NCBI GenBank assembly: GCA_002794785.1
Contig: NBBA01000012.1
Span: forward strand, 1 to 64,000
DNA length: 64,000 nucleotides
Reading direction: 5' to 3'
Source of the DNA: Coniferiporia sulphurascens
Taxonomy: Eukaryota > Basidiomycota > Agaricomycetes > Hymenochaetales > Hymenochaetaceae
Each line of letters opens with the position of its first letter. The first letter of the stretch is position 1. Position numbers and translations under genes: made by a program. Shown piece after piece: positions 22,119 to 33,879 of this stretch. The notes beneath the pieces are model-generated. The model ran no database searches. It was not told the DNA's origin and saw only the letters and a program-made list of their open reading frames with translations.

Positions 22119-25100
22119 ATGGGGAATAGTGTTTGGAAAAATGAAATTGCTACTAAAATTCTCCCACCCTCTGTAGCTCCTGTGAGTGGTGAAATCTGCA
22201 CACGCTTCCACCATACGCTCATTGATATGCGTTATTAGCGCAACACAGTTGGAAATCCATATGATCGCGTTACGAACAGAGATAGCTTTGGCCAAGTCAA
22301 CAAACGAGGAAGAACGGCGAATCCTTCCGCCAGACAAACTATTACAGACTCAGACCATCTGTCAAGAGCGTCGAAGAGGCAGAAGACTAAGCAGAATGGT
22401 TATAATGAAGTTACTACTTCCAAATACTATGGCTCTTCCGGAGACTTGAGAGGATCATCTCCAACAAATACTGGGCATCTGACTACGCAGTCTTTCTTAC
22501 CAAAGCATGGACGAGATCTCACAGAAAGCTCTCATCTGGCTTATGGGACCCTGGCAGCGCATCAAAATGCTGGGACCTCATCAGCGCAGAAAAATACCCG
22601 AGACAAAGTGATCGATGTGGATAGCTTGGACTTAGATGGCATGAACTTTGGAAGAATGCCATCTTCTGACGGGCCCGACGAGATGAATCTTTTTAGAATG
22701 TCTATCTCTGGCGATGCGCCTTCTATGCCCCCGCATAAACCTCCCTCTGCGGGTCCTTCTACGTCTGAATTGCTTAAAGAGTATGGACCGGGGGCTGAGC
22801 ATCCTTTCCGCCGGCGGGATCCGTTGCCAGAGACGTCACGCAGTATTGCAATAGATGGGGATAGCACGAGTCGCATCCGCGAGCGGTTTAGCTCAAAACA
22901 GGTTACTGGGCACGGCCCATCGCGCGCCGAATCCCTTCGTTCCAGCCCAGTGGAGGAAATTGAGGACGCCGACGATTTTCCTGGTCCCGCATCCGCGCCT
23001 TCGTCAATGGCACACACTCCAGATAGGCAGAATGGTCACCACGGAAAGAAGCACAAAACACCCGGAGGATCAGAGATTGAGATTGGTAAGGTTAGGGGGA
23101 TAACAGAACGTTTTGAGCGAAGTTCGAAGTTGGCGAGGCCCAAAATCATCGATTTGAGAGCTATAAAAACCCGGATGAAGGGAAAGCAGGCCACTAAGGC
23201 GAGCGTGACGAATTTTTACCCAAGCGTATGCTAATTGGATGGGCTACAGTCAGGAGACATTGGGACCGAAAAACAAACGATCCGTCAAACTCGCGCTACA
23301 CGGCCCGACCAGTCTGCAACGAGTCTCACAAAGTATAACACGAATAGTTTGGCCTTCCCTCTAGAGGTGTGCGTCTGGGGAGACCAACGATATCAACTCT
23401 CTGGGGATGCTTTTGGACCAGAATTCTGGCTACTGTGGAATACACTTGATCAGCAATTGCAGCTGTGTAAGAATCCTAACAGCATCGAGAAAAAGATTAT
23501 AAGAAAATTAGGTTTGAAATGTCTCCGTGAATATACGCTAACGGTGAGTTTTAAAGTCCTCGTGAACGCATAGAATGACAGTGTAACGCCCTTGAACAGT
23601 ATTGTGATACCGCCGACCACGAGTTCGTACAAATACTTACAAATCCCGCTTCAGGGGTTTCTGGTGAGTGGTTCTCAATGATTTGATAGTGATGAAGCAC
23701 TGAAGAGCACTGTAAGGCGATTTGGCGCGTGTTGGCCTCGTTTTCAAATTTATGAGCAGGCACGCGAATACGAACGGTCCCGCCTACGCAAACTTGTTTA
23801 CTCAACTTAAACAGCAGGCTCATAAAGTTAATTGGCTCCATGAGTCTGTCTCTCCACTGTTCGATTGCTTAAATCAGACTGACCATCTAAATACCGTATA
23901 GTTCGTCATTGTCGGCGTGTTTAGAAATGGCGATGCGTGAAAGTAAGAATTGTAACTCGAGGTCAGAAACGTCACGTACCGGCACGTCCCATAGCCGTTC
24001 GACGTCAACTGTCAGTACGGTCGGGGAGCCGTCCGCCGAAGACGAAAAGCAGAATCCGATTGGATCGAGGGCCGCTCCGTGAGTTCATTTCCCATTTCCC
24101 GAGGAAGGACCTCCGCTCATGAAATAAAAGTAGTGCAAACGACTTCTCCAGCGGTGCACTAATTCCGTCGCGCAGGTCCGGTCGCTTGTCCGCTAATGCA
24201 ATCAAGCGCCAGACAGCACCATCAACTAATCTGGAAGATGTGTATGTGACTTACGTTTAGTTGGTGCCTGTACATCTGAAAACGAGCGTTCTCCATATCC
24301 CAGCGTACTTGTATATCCTCCTTTTGGGTCTGGTGCGGTCAACATTACGAATGGCGACTTGAGACGACTTGAACCTTCGGAATTTCTTAACGACACTCTT
24401 ATCGAACTCGGGCTCAAGTACGGCAAGTTCTCCCTGTCTCAGCACTGATCAAACTGACATGATTTTTTCATCGAAGGTTTTGGTTAAATGATCTTCGTGC
24501 GCAACAGCCTGAGCTCGCGGAGCATATACACGTCTTTAGCTCTTTTTTCTACAAAAAGCTAAATCACAAAGTGTGGGTTTTTCATGTAATACATATATGG
24601 TGTGCAAGGTATCCTGATCCGTCACAGTTTTGCAGAGGGATATAGAAGTTTGCGCAAGTGGACCGCGAAGGTCGATTTATTTAAAAAGAAGTACATAATT
24701 GTTCCGATAAATGAAAAGTCCGTGAATTCTAGCTCCGATGAAAGTATATCGCTGACAATCTTTCAGTGTCCATTGGTATTTAGCTATCATCTGCAACCCA
24801 GAACACATCCTTGATCCGCCCCCACCGAAAGCGGCGCGGCGAATTTCAAAGCGTTCGTCTAAAATCAGTCCACGGAAGTCTGTAAAGCTGGTGCACACAG
24901 ATGGTATGCAAAATTATAGGGATGCATCTAGTGCATCGATATCCCATCTAGGCTCCTTGGAGCCTCCAGTAGACGTAGCGGCGGCGGTGGATGAAGACAG
25001 CGAGGCTGCGGTCGAGCAGGTAATACAATCGACCAGCTCCTGCTCTATTGAGGACGATGCAATACCCCAGCAGGACCGAGACAGGTCTTCGGAACTCCTT

Positions 25101-26520
25101 TCGGACTCGGAGTTTTCCTATCCGACAAAAATGGACTTGGACGACCACTCAGAACTTGGGCACAACACGGAAGAGAATGATGTCTCAATGGAGTTAGGAC
25201 ATGTCGAAGGTGGTGGTCCGCCACGTCGATCCAGTGGTGCCGATGTGGTTCCAGACTCAGAGGATGAGATGAGTACGACTGGAAGCGAGGAAATAGACCA
25301 ACTGTGCGATGACGATGACCGGTCAATGCCCGTCGAAATGTACCAAAACGGTTCAGGAGTATCATCGCCCTTCCATAGTGACGTCGATAACCAATCACGA
25401 GAGGTGGGGAGCATCTCACGAGAGGAGCCCGATGGGTGTTTACAGGGTGAGGACGACCACACGGAGGAGGAATTTCCTCGCCCCTTCAATGCTTCTTCAG
25501 TTCCTTTACCTCAATCTCCTATATCCGTCTTAGAAGAGGATGAAGAGCCTCTAGGAGAGGAAGGAGCCTCGGTAAATTTCGTTGGTCGTGCCGGGACCCA
25601 CAAGGAACGCTCGCAATTCCCTTTGTCCCGTACTATCGACGATACCGGGTCCGAATCGCGAAAGCTCTCACCTGCTGTTCCTCCGACATCGTTTTATCAT
25701 GCTCGGTCCAGAGAACTGTCAAAAACCTATGGCTCACGAAGACGTTCCCCCGATGAGGCAACCGCGGAGAGTCAGCGTGGCGTAGACGGCGATGAGCGAG
25801 ATATCGTTGTTGATTCTGAACCTGAGGTGATTGACCGACCAAGGTACGTCCGTTTGTCCCTAGCTTGATACCTCCTAAGATGAACCTGTCAGTGTAAGCA
25901 GGACCTGGATATTTTCTCTGGACTCCCTCGGAAGTAGGCATCCCGGAGTTCTCAACAAGCTTAATCAATATCTGCGCGCCGAAGCGAAGGATAAAAAGGA
26001 TAATGACAACCCGAGCGATGCATTTACTAAGACTGCGTTGGTCCCTGCGCAGCCAAATTTCTGTGACTGTGGACTTTATCTATTACACTTCGCGAAGACG
26101 TTCATGTCCGACCCTGAAAAGTACAAAAGCGTCGTCTGCGTGAGTTATTGTGTCCTTCGCCTACTCCTTCTCTGACTTAATTGTGTCGTTCATTCTTAGT
26201 CCACAAAGAGGTCCGCTGCGAAGGAACGGGATGCGCTTTGGCTTGGAGACAAGGTGGCAACGATGCGCGAGGATTTGAAGGCACGCATATTGGAGGAGTC
26301 GGAGACGTGGAAGAAGCTCAAAGCGGAGAGGGAGCTTGAGGGGAAAGACGCGGGCGAGGGCATCGGACCGACTGTTGCAGTGGAATCATCGGACGATGAG
26401 ATTGAGGTATCCGAAGTAAGGCAGGCCAAGGAATTATTTTCCCCGTTAAACAAACCTGGTAGGAAAACGGCAACAAATCCTGTGGCGAGGGAAACCAGGG
26501 CTTCACGTTTGCGAGGTTGA
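22119..26520 (+). CDS. ULP2: SUMO-specific protease, Ulp2/SENP6-7 type (C48 family)
   Basis: Thirteen exons: 22119-22181, 22239-23204, 23250-23543, 23600-23663, 23717-23895, 23948-24078, 24131-24239, 24287-24417, 24477-24570, 24638-24717, 24767-25843, 25899-26139, 26200-26520. They give 1249 aa; exons 5-8 rest on phase and motif and are less certain. A disordered N-terminus is followed by a PH-like beta domain (around LEVCVWGDQRYQLSG to YANLFTQLKQQA), then the catalytic domain from FLNDTLIELGLKFWL. The triad is His in NVHWYLAIICNP (about residue 706), Asp in TWIFSLDSLGSRH (about 1071) and Cys in QPNFCDCGLYLLHF (about 1118). A roughly 365-residue acidic insertion splits His from Asp, the hallmark of Ulp2/SENP6-7 enzymes that trim poly-SUMO chains in the nucleus. 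Confidence 0.9.
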
Positions 26521-27458
26521 CTAATATTTATTTATTTTGTCCACGTTCTGTGTTTTCTGCTTTTCGTTTTTTCCTCGAATGGATGCTAATCACTGACTGG
26601 CTTATCGCTCTTTCTTCCCACTTTCCCCATACTTTGTTTTTTTCATTAGGCATGCTCTGTTCGGTTAATTGCAAGAAAGATCATTTGTACGTTCACGCAA
26701 AGCTCATTATTCCCTCTTTCCACATGTATTAGTTTGGTGATAGATAGGTATTTAGATCCGCGCGGAGTAATGATTGAAAGTCCTATACATCCATTAATTT
26801 TGCGGGGTATATGCGACAGTAGGCCGCGGGACATAACGGGACTGAGTCGATCACCGGCTTGTACTTACACTCTTAGGCCGGACAATAATAATAACAAGTG
26901 GTAAAAGCGTCGTTATTAGTAAGACGAGGAGTGTGCACTGTGTGGGTGATTGCGGGGCCGAGTCGTTCTTAGCCACGCGGTCCGGGAATAGAACTGGCAA
27001 ATGGGAGAAGCACAACTGAGTGGTAGTAATACATGTGTATGATAATTATCGGGGCTTTCTCCGCTCCCCGTTGTCCAGCTCAAGGAACAATCAAAGCAAC
27101 CTCAAGAAGGACCTCAGTGAAATAAAATGTGGTTGGTGCGAGGTCTGATCTCCCGGGAGCACTAGTACTCGAGAGATCGCAATGCGGCCGTCGACAGCAC
27201 GATCAATATCTCCGCCGGTCCTTAGGCTTCACGCCTAGGGGAAGGCTGTAGGAATTGTCTTGGCGTACATTACCGTTTGCTTTCGCTCCAGCTTCAGAGT
27301 CCGGCAGAATCGGCGGCAGAGCACAGTTTCCCTACAACGACAAAAAAAAACTGCTGTGCTTTCCATCTTCTCTGTGAGAAAGGCACCTGCAAAGGGTTCT
27401 GCGTCTCTAATAACACCGCGAGTCATACGGTCCCCTCAGTCCCGTGAGCATCGTGCGA
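26521..27458. other. convergent intergenic region
   Basis: Downstream of the SUMO protease gene. T-rich sequence near 26520-26650 fits its 3' UTR. Nothing else could be supported. Confidence 0.45.
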
Positions 27459-27827
27459 TCACATCAAGTCTGAGAACGGAAAGTGCTCGGATACAAACTG
27501 CCGATTAATTTGAGCTCTGCCGTCCAGGGGCCTCTCACATGTCGACATGGTCTGAATTTGAAGCCCCACAGGGCATTGCAGAAGCACTGGGACCAGGCGA
27601 TAGGCGTCGACGACCTTGTAATTGACGGACTCTCGAGATTCTTCCGTCGAGAGGGAAGTAGAACGTACGAAGTCGGCCGGCGATGATGTCGTGCGGGGAA
27701 ACAAACTCTTTTGCCCGTGGATCAGGGTCTCAAGGTTTATACCGCCTACTTCCGACCGAGGCTGAACCGCGGGGGGTGGAACACATGTAGACGCGGACAG
27801 AACCAAAGGAGAAACAAGGGCTATCAT
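27459..27827 (-). CDS. possible small secreted protein (doubtful)
   Basis: An uninterrupted minus-strand frame of 122 aa from the ATG at 27827 (MIALVSPLVLSASTCVPPP), which resembles a signal peptide. It continues with a Ser/Thr-rich stretch and scattered Cys residues. It lies about 90 bp downstream of the AOS1 stop on the same strand, so it could simply be AOS1 3' UTR read by chance. No family was recognised. Further exons toward 27235 are conceivable but unproven. Confidence 0.3.
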   Translation of the reverse strand: MIALVSPLVLSASTCVPPPAVQPRSEVGGINLETLIHGQKSLFPRTTSSPADFVRSTSLSTEESRESVNYKVVDAYRLVPVLLQCPVGLQIQTMSTCERPLDGRAQINRQFVSEHFPFSDLM

Positions 27828-27917
27828 GCAAAAAAGGGACCCAGTGTTATTAAAAGCAGCCAAATAGACATATGGGGGACAGCACGAAACCAACAGTGGT
27901 GCACATGGTACGGAAGC

Positions 27918-29835
27918 CTACATATTCATACGACACACAGACCCGTGGCCCGTGTTACCGTCGAAAAAGAAGAAGTTGGCAATGGGCGGTTCACGCGCCG
28001 CGAGCGCCTTCAGCATGTCCTGTGCCAGCATACCTCCGAGAACCGCACACACGGGCGAAAATTCGTGAGCAGCCGTTTTAGCCAGCGTCCTGAAATGCGA
28101 GTTTATGGAGAAGTAAGATATGATAGAGAAGCCGCAAGGGAAGTGGAGAGAAGGAGAGAGAGAGGAAAAGGGGGAGGGGAGGGGGGAAGACATACTGCAA
28201 GAGGTCTGTAGGCATTGCCTTCAGCACGCGTTTGTGAACGTCGGCCGTTTCAAATAGAGACCCTGCGATTTTCTCTAATTCAGGAGCACTTTCGTCTTCA
28301 TCAGGAAGTTTCCCGCCGTGACGAGCCTGAAACTCCCATAAGGCTTTTTTTACGAAGGCGCATGGTCACTTTAAAGTTATAAAAAGTATCAAGTGTACAA
28401 AGACGTACCCAAGACGGTAAAGACGACCACGGGGTTCAAATCCTTTGTCTGTACCCTTGTCAAAGAACTCCAAGAGTACGGCCTTAGTGCGGTCTGCAAC
28501 GGGCAGTACGGAAGTATTTTCCTGACCCGCTTGCTGGGGTCTTTCGGGTCCGAGCTATCCCTAAAAATGAGAGGGAAACGAATATACATCAGCTCTCCTC
28601 CGGGCTTCGCAATCTCGGGGAATAGTCACAGGGCCAGGTATCCATGGTCGATCAAGTCGCAAAAGATGTATCCGATAAGACCATAGCTTCCGCCGGCGTA
28701 GAACAATTTATTTTGTTGACGACAAGCATTGTTCACACGTATCTACGGGCGCGCGAAAGGAAGGTGGTTATCGTTTTTTTACACCGGCGGATTCAACCGT
28801 TTGTTGGGGCGACGCGTGTCATGAGGACATGTCATCATCATTTGACCAACAACTGAACCTGTCACTGGAATACTTGCCAGAGTGTCCCGGTCCGCGTCAG
28901 TAATGCATACGAGATCGATACCATGAAGAGTTGCATCCAAATTTTGTGATTCCAGTGGGGTAAGGGAGGATGCGATCTCTATTGCCACCAGGGGATTCAA
29001 GCTTTCTATTCGTGGTTTGGCTACGTCCACTCTCTAGAAATAAACGGAGTTAGCCTTATGACTGATTTGCGCCAGTGATTGTAAAATGAGAAAAGGCGGA
29101 GTAAGCCCGCCAGAACCACAGCTAAATAGCAAGTAAGGCCCATCGGAGACAAGCCACTACCTTTTGGCCCACGTCCTCGTCACGGAAAAAGAAGCCTGCA
29201 CCAAGGTCCTCCTCGGAAACAAGCTCATCGTCCATGATGACAAGCTTGCCGATGCCCGCAAGAACGATGTTTTTTATAGTTTCGGTCGCAACGCCCCGTA
29301 GACAGACGATCAATATTGTCGCATTGCGCATCCTGATTCCAGTCAGATTTAGTCAGAGGATCAAAGAGGAGTGGATTGATTATGATTATGAGGTCCAAGT
29401 AACAAGACCGGTGCAGGTTTCTCCGGCCTGGAACCCAAGGAGAAAAAATGATAGGGGCGTTTGACGCACCGCTGCTGGGCTTCGAGCCCCCAGAGACGGA
29501 TTTGGCGGTCGTATACAGCTGCCTCGTCTGAATGGCATAAATGGAAACCTCTTTAGCAAGGCTTCATCAAAAGTTGAGAGTATTACAAAAAAAACGCAGA
29601 AGCGGCGCCGCGATGACAATAAACATAATAGAGCCGGACATAGTGTCCTAAGTTGCGGACTATCCACGGGAAAGAATGCGCTGTCCCATGCAGTCGCTGG
29701 AGCGCGGTGCGCCGCCCGGAGCTTAGGCGTATGACAACGGAATTGGCGCGAAATGTATACTGTATGCTTCGAATGCGTACCTTCCGTGATCTGTACCGGA
29801 ACTACCTTGCTCCCGGCCTCTGGGTTATCCAGCAT
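27918..29835 (-). CDS. AOS1: SUMO-activating enzyme subunit 1 (AOS1/SAE1)
   Basis: Eight exons: 29835-29781, 29527-29470, 29332-29161, 29033-28878, 28742-28630, 28560-28409, 28343-28196, 28089-27918. They give 341 aa, the usual family length. AOS1 pairs with UBA2 to adenylate SUMO and start conjugation. Landmarks: DEAAVYDRQIRLWGLEAQQR at the N-terminus, then LRGVATETIKNIVLAGIGKL with a Rossmann-like fold, MDDELVSEEDLGAGFFFRDE, FYAGGSYGLIGYIFCDLIDH, and the C-terminal end FDGNTGHGSVCRMNM. As expected for this half of the E1, there is no catalytic-Cys domain. Intron 4 (28877-28743) has a GC donor (GCAAGT); no GT donor keeps the frame. Intron 1 is long for the window (253 nt). Confidence 0.92.
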
Positions 29836-30547
29836 GGCGTATATATACTTGGGGGAGGGAGGGGAGGTAGCAGATAAGATGACCCGGCTCCGCCGAATGG
29901 AATTTGGACGCGGCTGGGCGGCAGGACGCTCCTTGTTGTATGTTTGGATGTATAGAGGCCAACAGGAGCGGGAAGAGCGAGCGTTATGGAACGCAAGAAA
30001 GTTCTGGTTGTGCGCGTTCTCGGGTACTGGCGGTGTCGGACTCAGTAGCGCGTTGAACGGCGACGCGAACAGACACCGAGTCTCCCACGCTGCCGACGCG
30101 TTTTGGGCAATCCGGGGCTTGTGTCGGCAAATCCCGTACAGCACACGCTCGGGGTCAATAGTGATTAGCTGGCTCGACTATTACAGTTGCAACAGAGAAA
30201 ACAAAAACAAAGAGAGTCCACTGTCTGTATACGACACTACGGCCTTTACCATTAGATCTTTAAATACACAGCCTCGGCAGAACTATCCTGAACACTGCTT
30301 ACAGACAAAACACGACAAGGAAACAAACAGTGCGTTAGGGGGAACGTGGTAGAGCTGCAAATCCAAAACCGAGAAAAGAAAAGTTAAATACCGATAGTAA
30401 CAGATGACCGTAATGAGTGAAGGGCACAGTTCGCTTGACGATATTGCGTGTGTGGCAGGGAATTGGGGGCGTGGTTACATATACAAACAACATATGAAAG
30501 CGCAGACAGTACTGGGCGGTAAAAAATAAAATACAAGTGCTGGCGCC
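29836..30547. other. intergenic, AOS1 upstream region
   Basis: Between the AOS1 start and the stop codon of the transcription factor gene, both on the minus strand. A long open frame crosses it but looks like chance reading of promoter sequence. Confidence 0.5.
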
Positions 30548-33524
30548 CTAGCTGCCGAGGACAGGGACCCCATCCCCGCTGGAGCCTCCGTCGCGGTCAT
30601 CGTCCAGTCTAAGGGAAATGAGGAAAGGCGAAAAATGTGAGAAACAAATCCGCATCTAATACAGAAATTTAAGAGACTCACAAGTAGTTCCTCTCGATCT
30701 CGGACAGAATGGATAGGAAGTCCCCTGGAATGCACAAAATGTCAGTGAGCAGATCACACAAACATAAGAAAACGAGGCAGCGACACTTACAAAGGTAGGC
30801 ATGGGCTCTGGCTGCAGAGGCGGGAGCAGTCTCGGCCTTTCGCACGGCATCGAGAAGCGTCGACGCTACAAATCGCACCTTGTGAACCTGGAAATATGAA
30901 ATATGATTAGTCATGCATACAAAGACAAGGCGGATTCATCTTACTAAAGAGGGCCCGTTTGTAGCTATCGACTGGATTGGAATTGAGTGTAAGACATTGA
31001 GCAAGTCACTGGCAACTGCTTCGCGTCCCTCGGCAACGGCAATTTCATGTTCCTCGATTGCCCGCGTGTCATTCGCTCCACGTAACTGCGAGATCAATTC
31101 GTCCCGATATTGCTCAATCACAAATCGCACGAGTTGCTGTGGGTAGTAAAGCCGGGTGGAAGGGTGAAGCGGGGAAAGTCGGATGAGTTCGTGCATTTGC
31201 GTATTAACGAAAGGGGAAATGAGAAACGCGTAATCAAAAGAACTGACATCCGCATGAACGTACCTGCGTAACATACAAGTTGGCCTGCATGACAAGGAAC
31301 GCATTCGAAGCATTCGCACGGGACGCATTTGGATTATCGAAGAAGTCTTTGACCTCCGCAAATGTTGCTTGGCGGAAGCCAGCGCCACCAAGCTCTGCGT
31401 GTCCGCCAGCCGTACTCTTGAGTCTCAACGGAGCGGGTGCATGCATCAGCGCCGACATGATACGTGCGTGCAACGAGCGGACCTCCTCGAGGCGCGCGGT
31501 TGCAAACGGTCCCTGAGGTGGAGATCGCTTATCGACGCGGATCCGCACTTGGATCTCACCAAGTAGTGCGAAGATGCGCGAGATATAATTGAGGCCCGAT
31601 ACCATGGCGGTCTTGCCATGGGGCTGAGGCAGGATCCCGGTTGGTGTGATGCTGCCAGATGGGAAATGTTAGCCAATCCCATTTGAAGTATAGAAGAAAT
31701 CTCGGGAAAGCTTCGGTGGGTGGAGGCGGGCATATAGAAAAGAACGTACTACTCATCGTCGACCTCTTTCGGGAAGTGGAGCGTGCAGTCTTCGTCACGA
31801 AGACAGATTGGGCGACCCAGGAGGATCGACATTGACTTGTCTGCACCAAATAGTAACCAGAAAGTCCGACGCCGCACTTCACACTCGACCGGATCGAGTC
31901 CTTCATAAGATGCCTCTTCGTGCATATGCAGCGTTACGGCAATATGAGCAGCCTCTCCGAAAGACGCGTGGGATGTCGCATCATGCCCTTCGCAGAAGTG
32001 ATATACGGTGTCGCTTTTGGTAAGGAAAAGTCGGGGTCAGAACAGTGCCTTGTGCTCAGAAACAAAAAAGACAAAAATTATTAATTGAAACCCACAAGTA
32101 GCGAGTGACAACGTGGATTGATTGCGGAGGATCGTACGTTGCAACTGAAATGTGTCGACTCGATTCGTGGCAGATCTGGGCTAGTTTGCGCACGGCCTGG
32201 CGTTCCATGGGCAGATATGAGCGTGGGACTTGCACGAGCGTCGAGGCACACGTTGACATCACCAACGCAAAAAAGAGTGGATCGCGTTCCTCTCTTCGGG
32301 CATGCAGATCAGCCATGAAGGATGGCTTGTGCACACACGGTGTGAGCGGATATACAAAGTCAAAGAAAAGCGAGACGATAAGCATGATCGTCTCTCGCGG
32401 AGCAACATCCTCAAGCCGGTGCGGGCGATAGTAATATGATAGGGGCGGGAGTGCGTTTGGCGGAGGAAGCGGGAGCTGCGCCTGCTGCTTATACGTTGCA
32501 AACCAGTTGTAGAGCGGGTACGTATTATATGAATCAGATGCTGGAGAATTACTTGGTGCCGATCGCGAGGAAGCTAACGGCGAACCGATTGAAGACGACT
32601 CAGAAACACGGCGGTTGATGTGGGGGATGGGATGCATACCAGGGTAGTGGGGGTGGTATGTGTCGGCGGCGATCGGGTAGCGGGAGGGGGGGATGGGTAC
32701 TGAGGTCGAAATCGAACCGATGGGATTGAGTGCAGATTCATGATAGGGGGATGTTGCAGACTGGGAGGGCACGACAGTAGGGGGTTGCAGAGGGCTCTTG
32801 GTAGCCCCGCTCGCCCCAGGGGAAGCGGCCTCGACGTTTTCTGGCGCCGAGCCTGTTGTTTGGGCAGCTGCAGCTGCTGCCGCCGCCTCCTGCAGACGAC
32901 GTAGATACCTAATTAATTTATCAGTGGCCCGCCCGCTGGACGGACATTATTTTCCGAGGGCTCACTCACAGGTTCGGTGGACCGCGTTTTTTTGGCTGAT
33001 AATCGTAGGTACACGGGATCCCGAGGGCAATGCAATGCTTGCAGGATGTCTGAGGATCATCTTGGTTATCCCGCGCGCAGCGCACCTTGCGCGCACGGCA
33101 GGCATCACAACCTGCAGGGAGATCGTGTTAAAGACAAGCTCGAGCTGGGGGTGCGGTCGGACCGGAGCGGGACGCACTCTGCGACTGACGCCTGTTGTTG
33201 GAGAAAACCATGGATTGAGAAATCAGCAGAATATTGGCATGAACGAAGGGGGGATGAAGTAAGGGGATGTGTGAGAGCTGAAGTGCTGGCAGGCTGGGGA
33301 GGGGGCGGCGTGCAGGAGGTAAATGCGGGGACGAGTGTGGGGAAGGGGCTAGACAAAAGTATGGGACCGGAGAAAGTTCGGGTGGTTACTGTAAGAGGCA
33401 CTCACTTGCGTTTGATTGGCTTTTCCCTCGGCTTGTCCTTGTCCTTGAGAGAAGGGGAGTCGGACGGAGGGGTTGATGCGGGCGAGAGAGATTCTCGCTC
33501 GGGCCTCGGGCGGGGGGCGGGCAT
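30548..33524 (-). CDS. Zn2Cys6 fungal-specific transcription factor
   Basis: Ten exons: 33524-33406, 33191-33163, 33111-32970, 32908-32096, 32013-31753, 31651-31264, 31136-30945, 30887-30791, 30724-30682, 30608-30548. They give 714 aa. A basic leader (KDKDKPREKPIKRKRQSQSA) runs into the binuclear zinc cluster: CDACRARKVRC, a spaced Cys after ARDNQDDPQTS, KHC, and GIPC. The linker NLYLRRLQE and an Ala run follow. The middle homology region (fungal_trans, PF04082) covers about residues 230-560, with LIVSLFFDFVYPLTPCVHKP at its start and RRRTFWLLFGADKSMSILLG in its core. Exon 2 is only 29 nt but is needed to keep the zinc cluster in frame. Target genes are unknown. No metabolic cluster surrounds it. 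Confidence 0.88.
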
Positions 33525-33879
33525 GGGGAAGCGGCGGGAGGGGGCGGGGGCGGGGATGAGCAGACGGTGGCAGCAGCGCTGGCGCGGAACGGGACGACGG
33601 AAGCGGAGAGGGGGGTCTTTTTCGTGTGCTTGGGTGGGGTAAGCAGAGGGTATTTTATAGCGGAGTCGGAGGCGAGCAATTGCTAGCAAGTAAACTGGGT
33701 GCAGCACTTCTTCCCGAGGACGACGACCGCCGACCGCCGACCACCGGCCACCGGATCACGCGCCAAATACACGTAGCCGCCATATTATGTATTCCCCCTC
33801 CCCACGTCCCCTCCCCGCACTCTCCGGGGTCCCTCCGAATTCTCGCTCGTCTAATTCCGTTTTTTATTTACTCCAGTTA
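33525..33879. other. intergenic, promoter of the Zn2Cys6 gene
   Basis: CT/CA-rich sequence between the transcription factor start and the end of the PPR-like gene, both on the minus strand. No gene was seen. Confidence 0.5.

Noticed and set aside
29386..30144. 252-aa minus-strand frame upstream of AOS1
   Set aside because: The AOS1 exon structure with closed phases uses only small parts of it in a defined order, and the rest lacks coding character.
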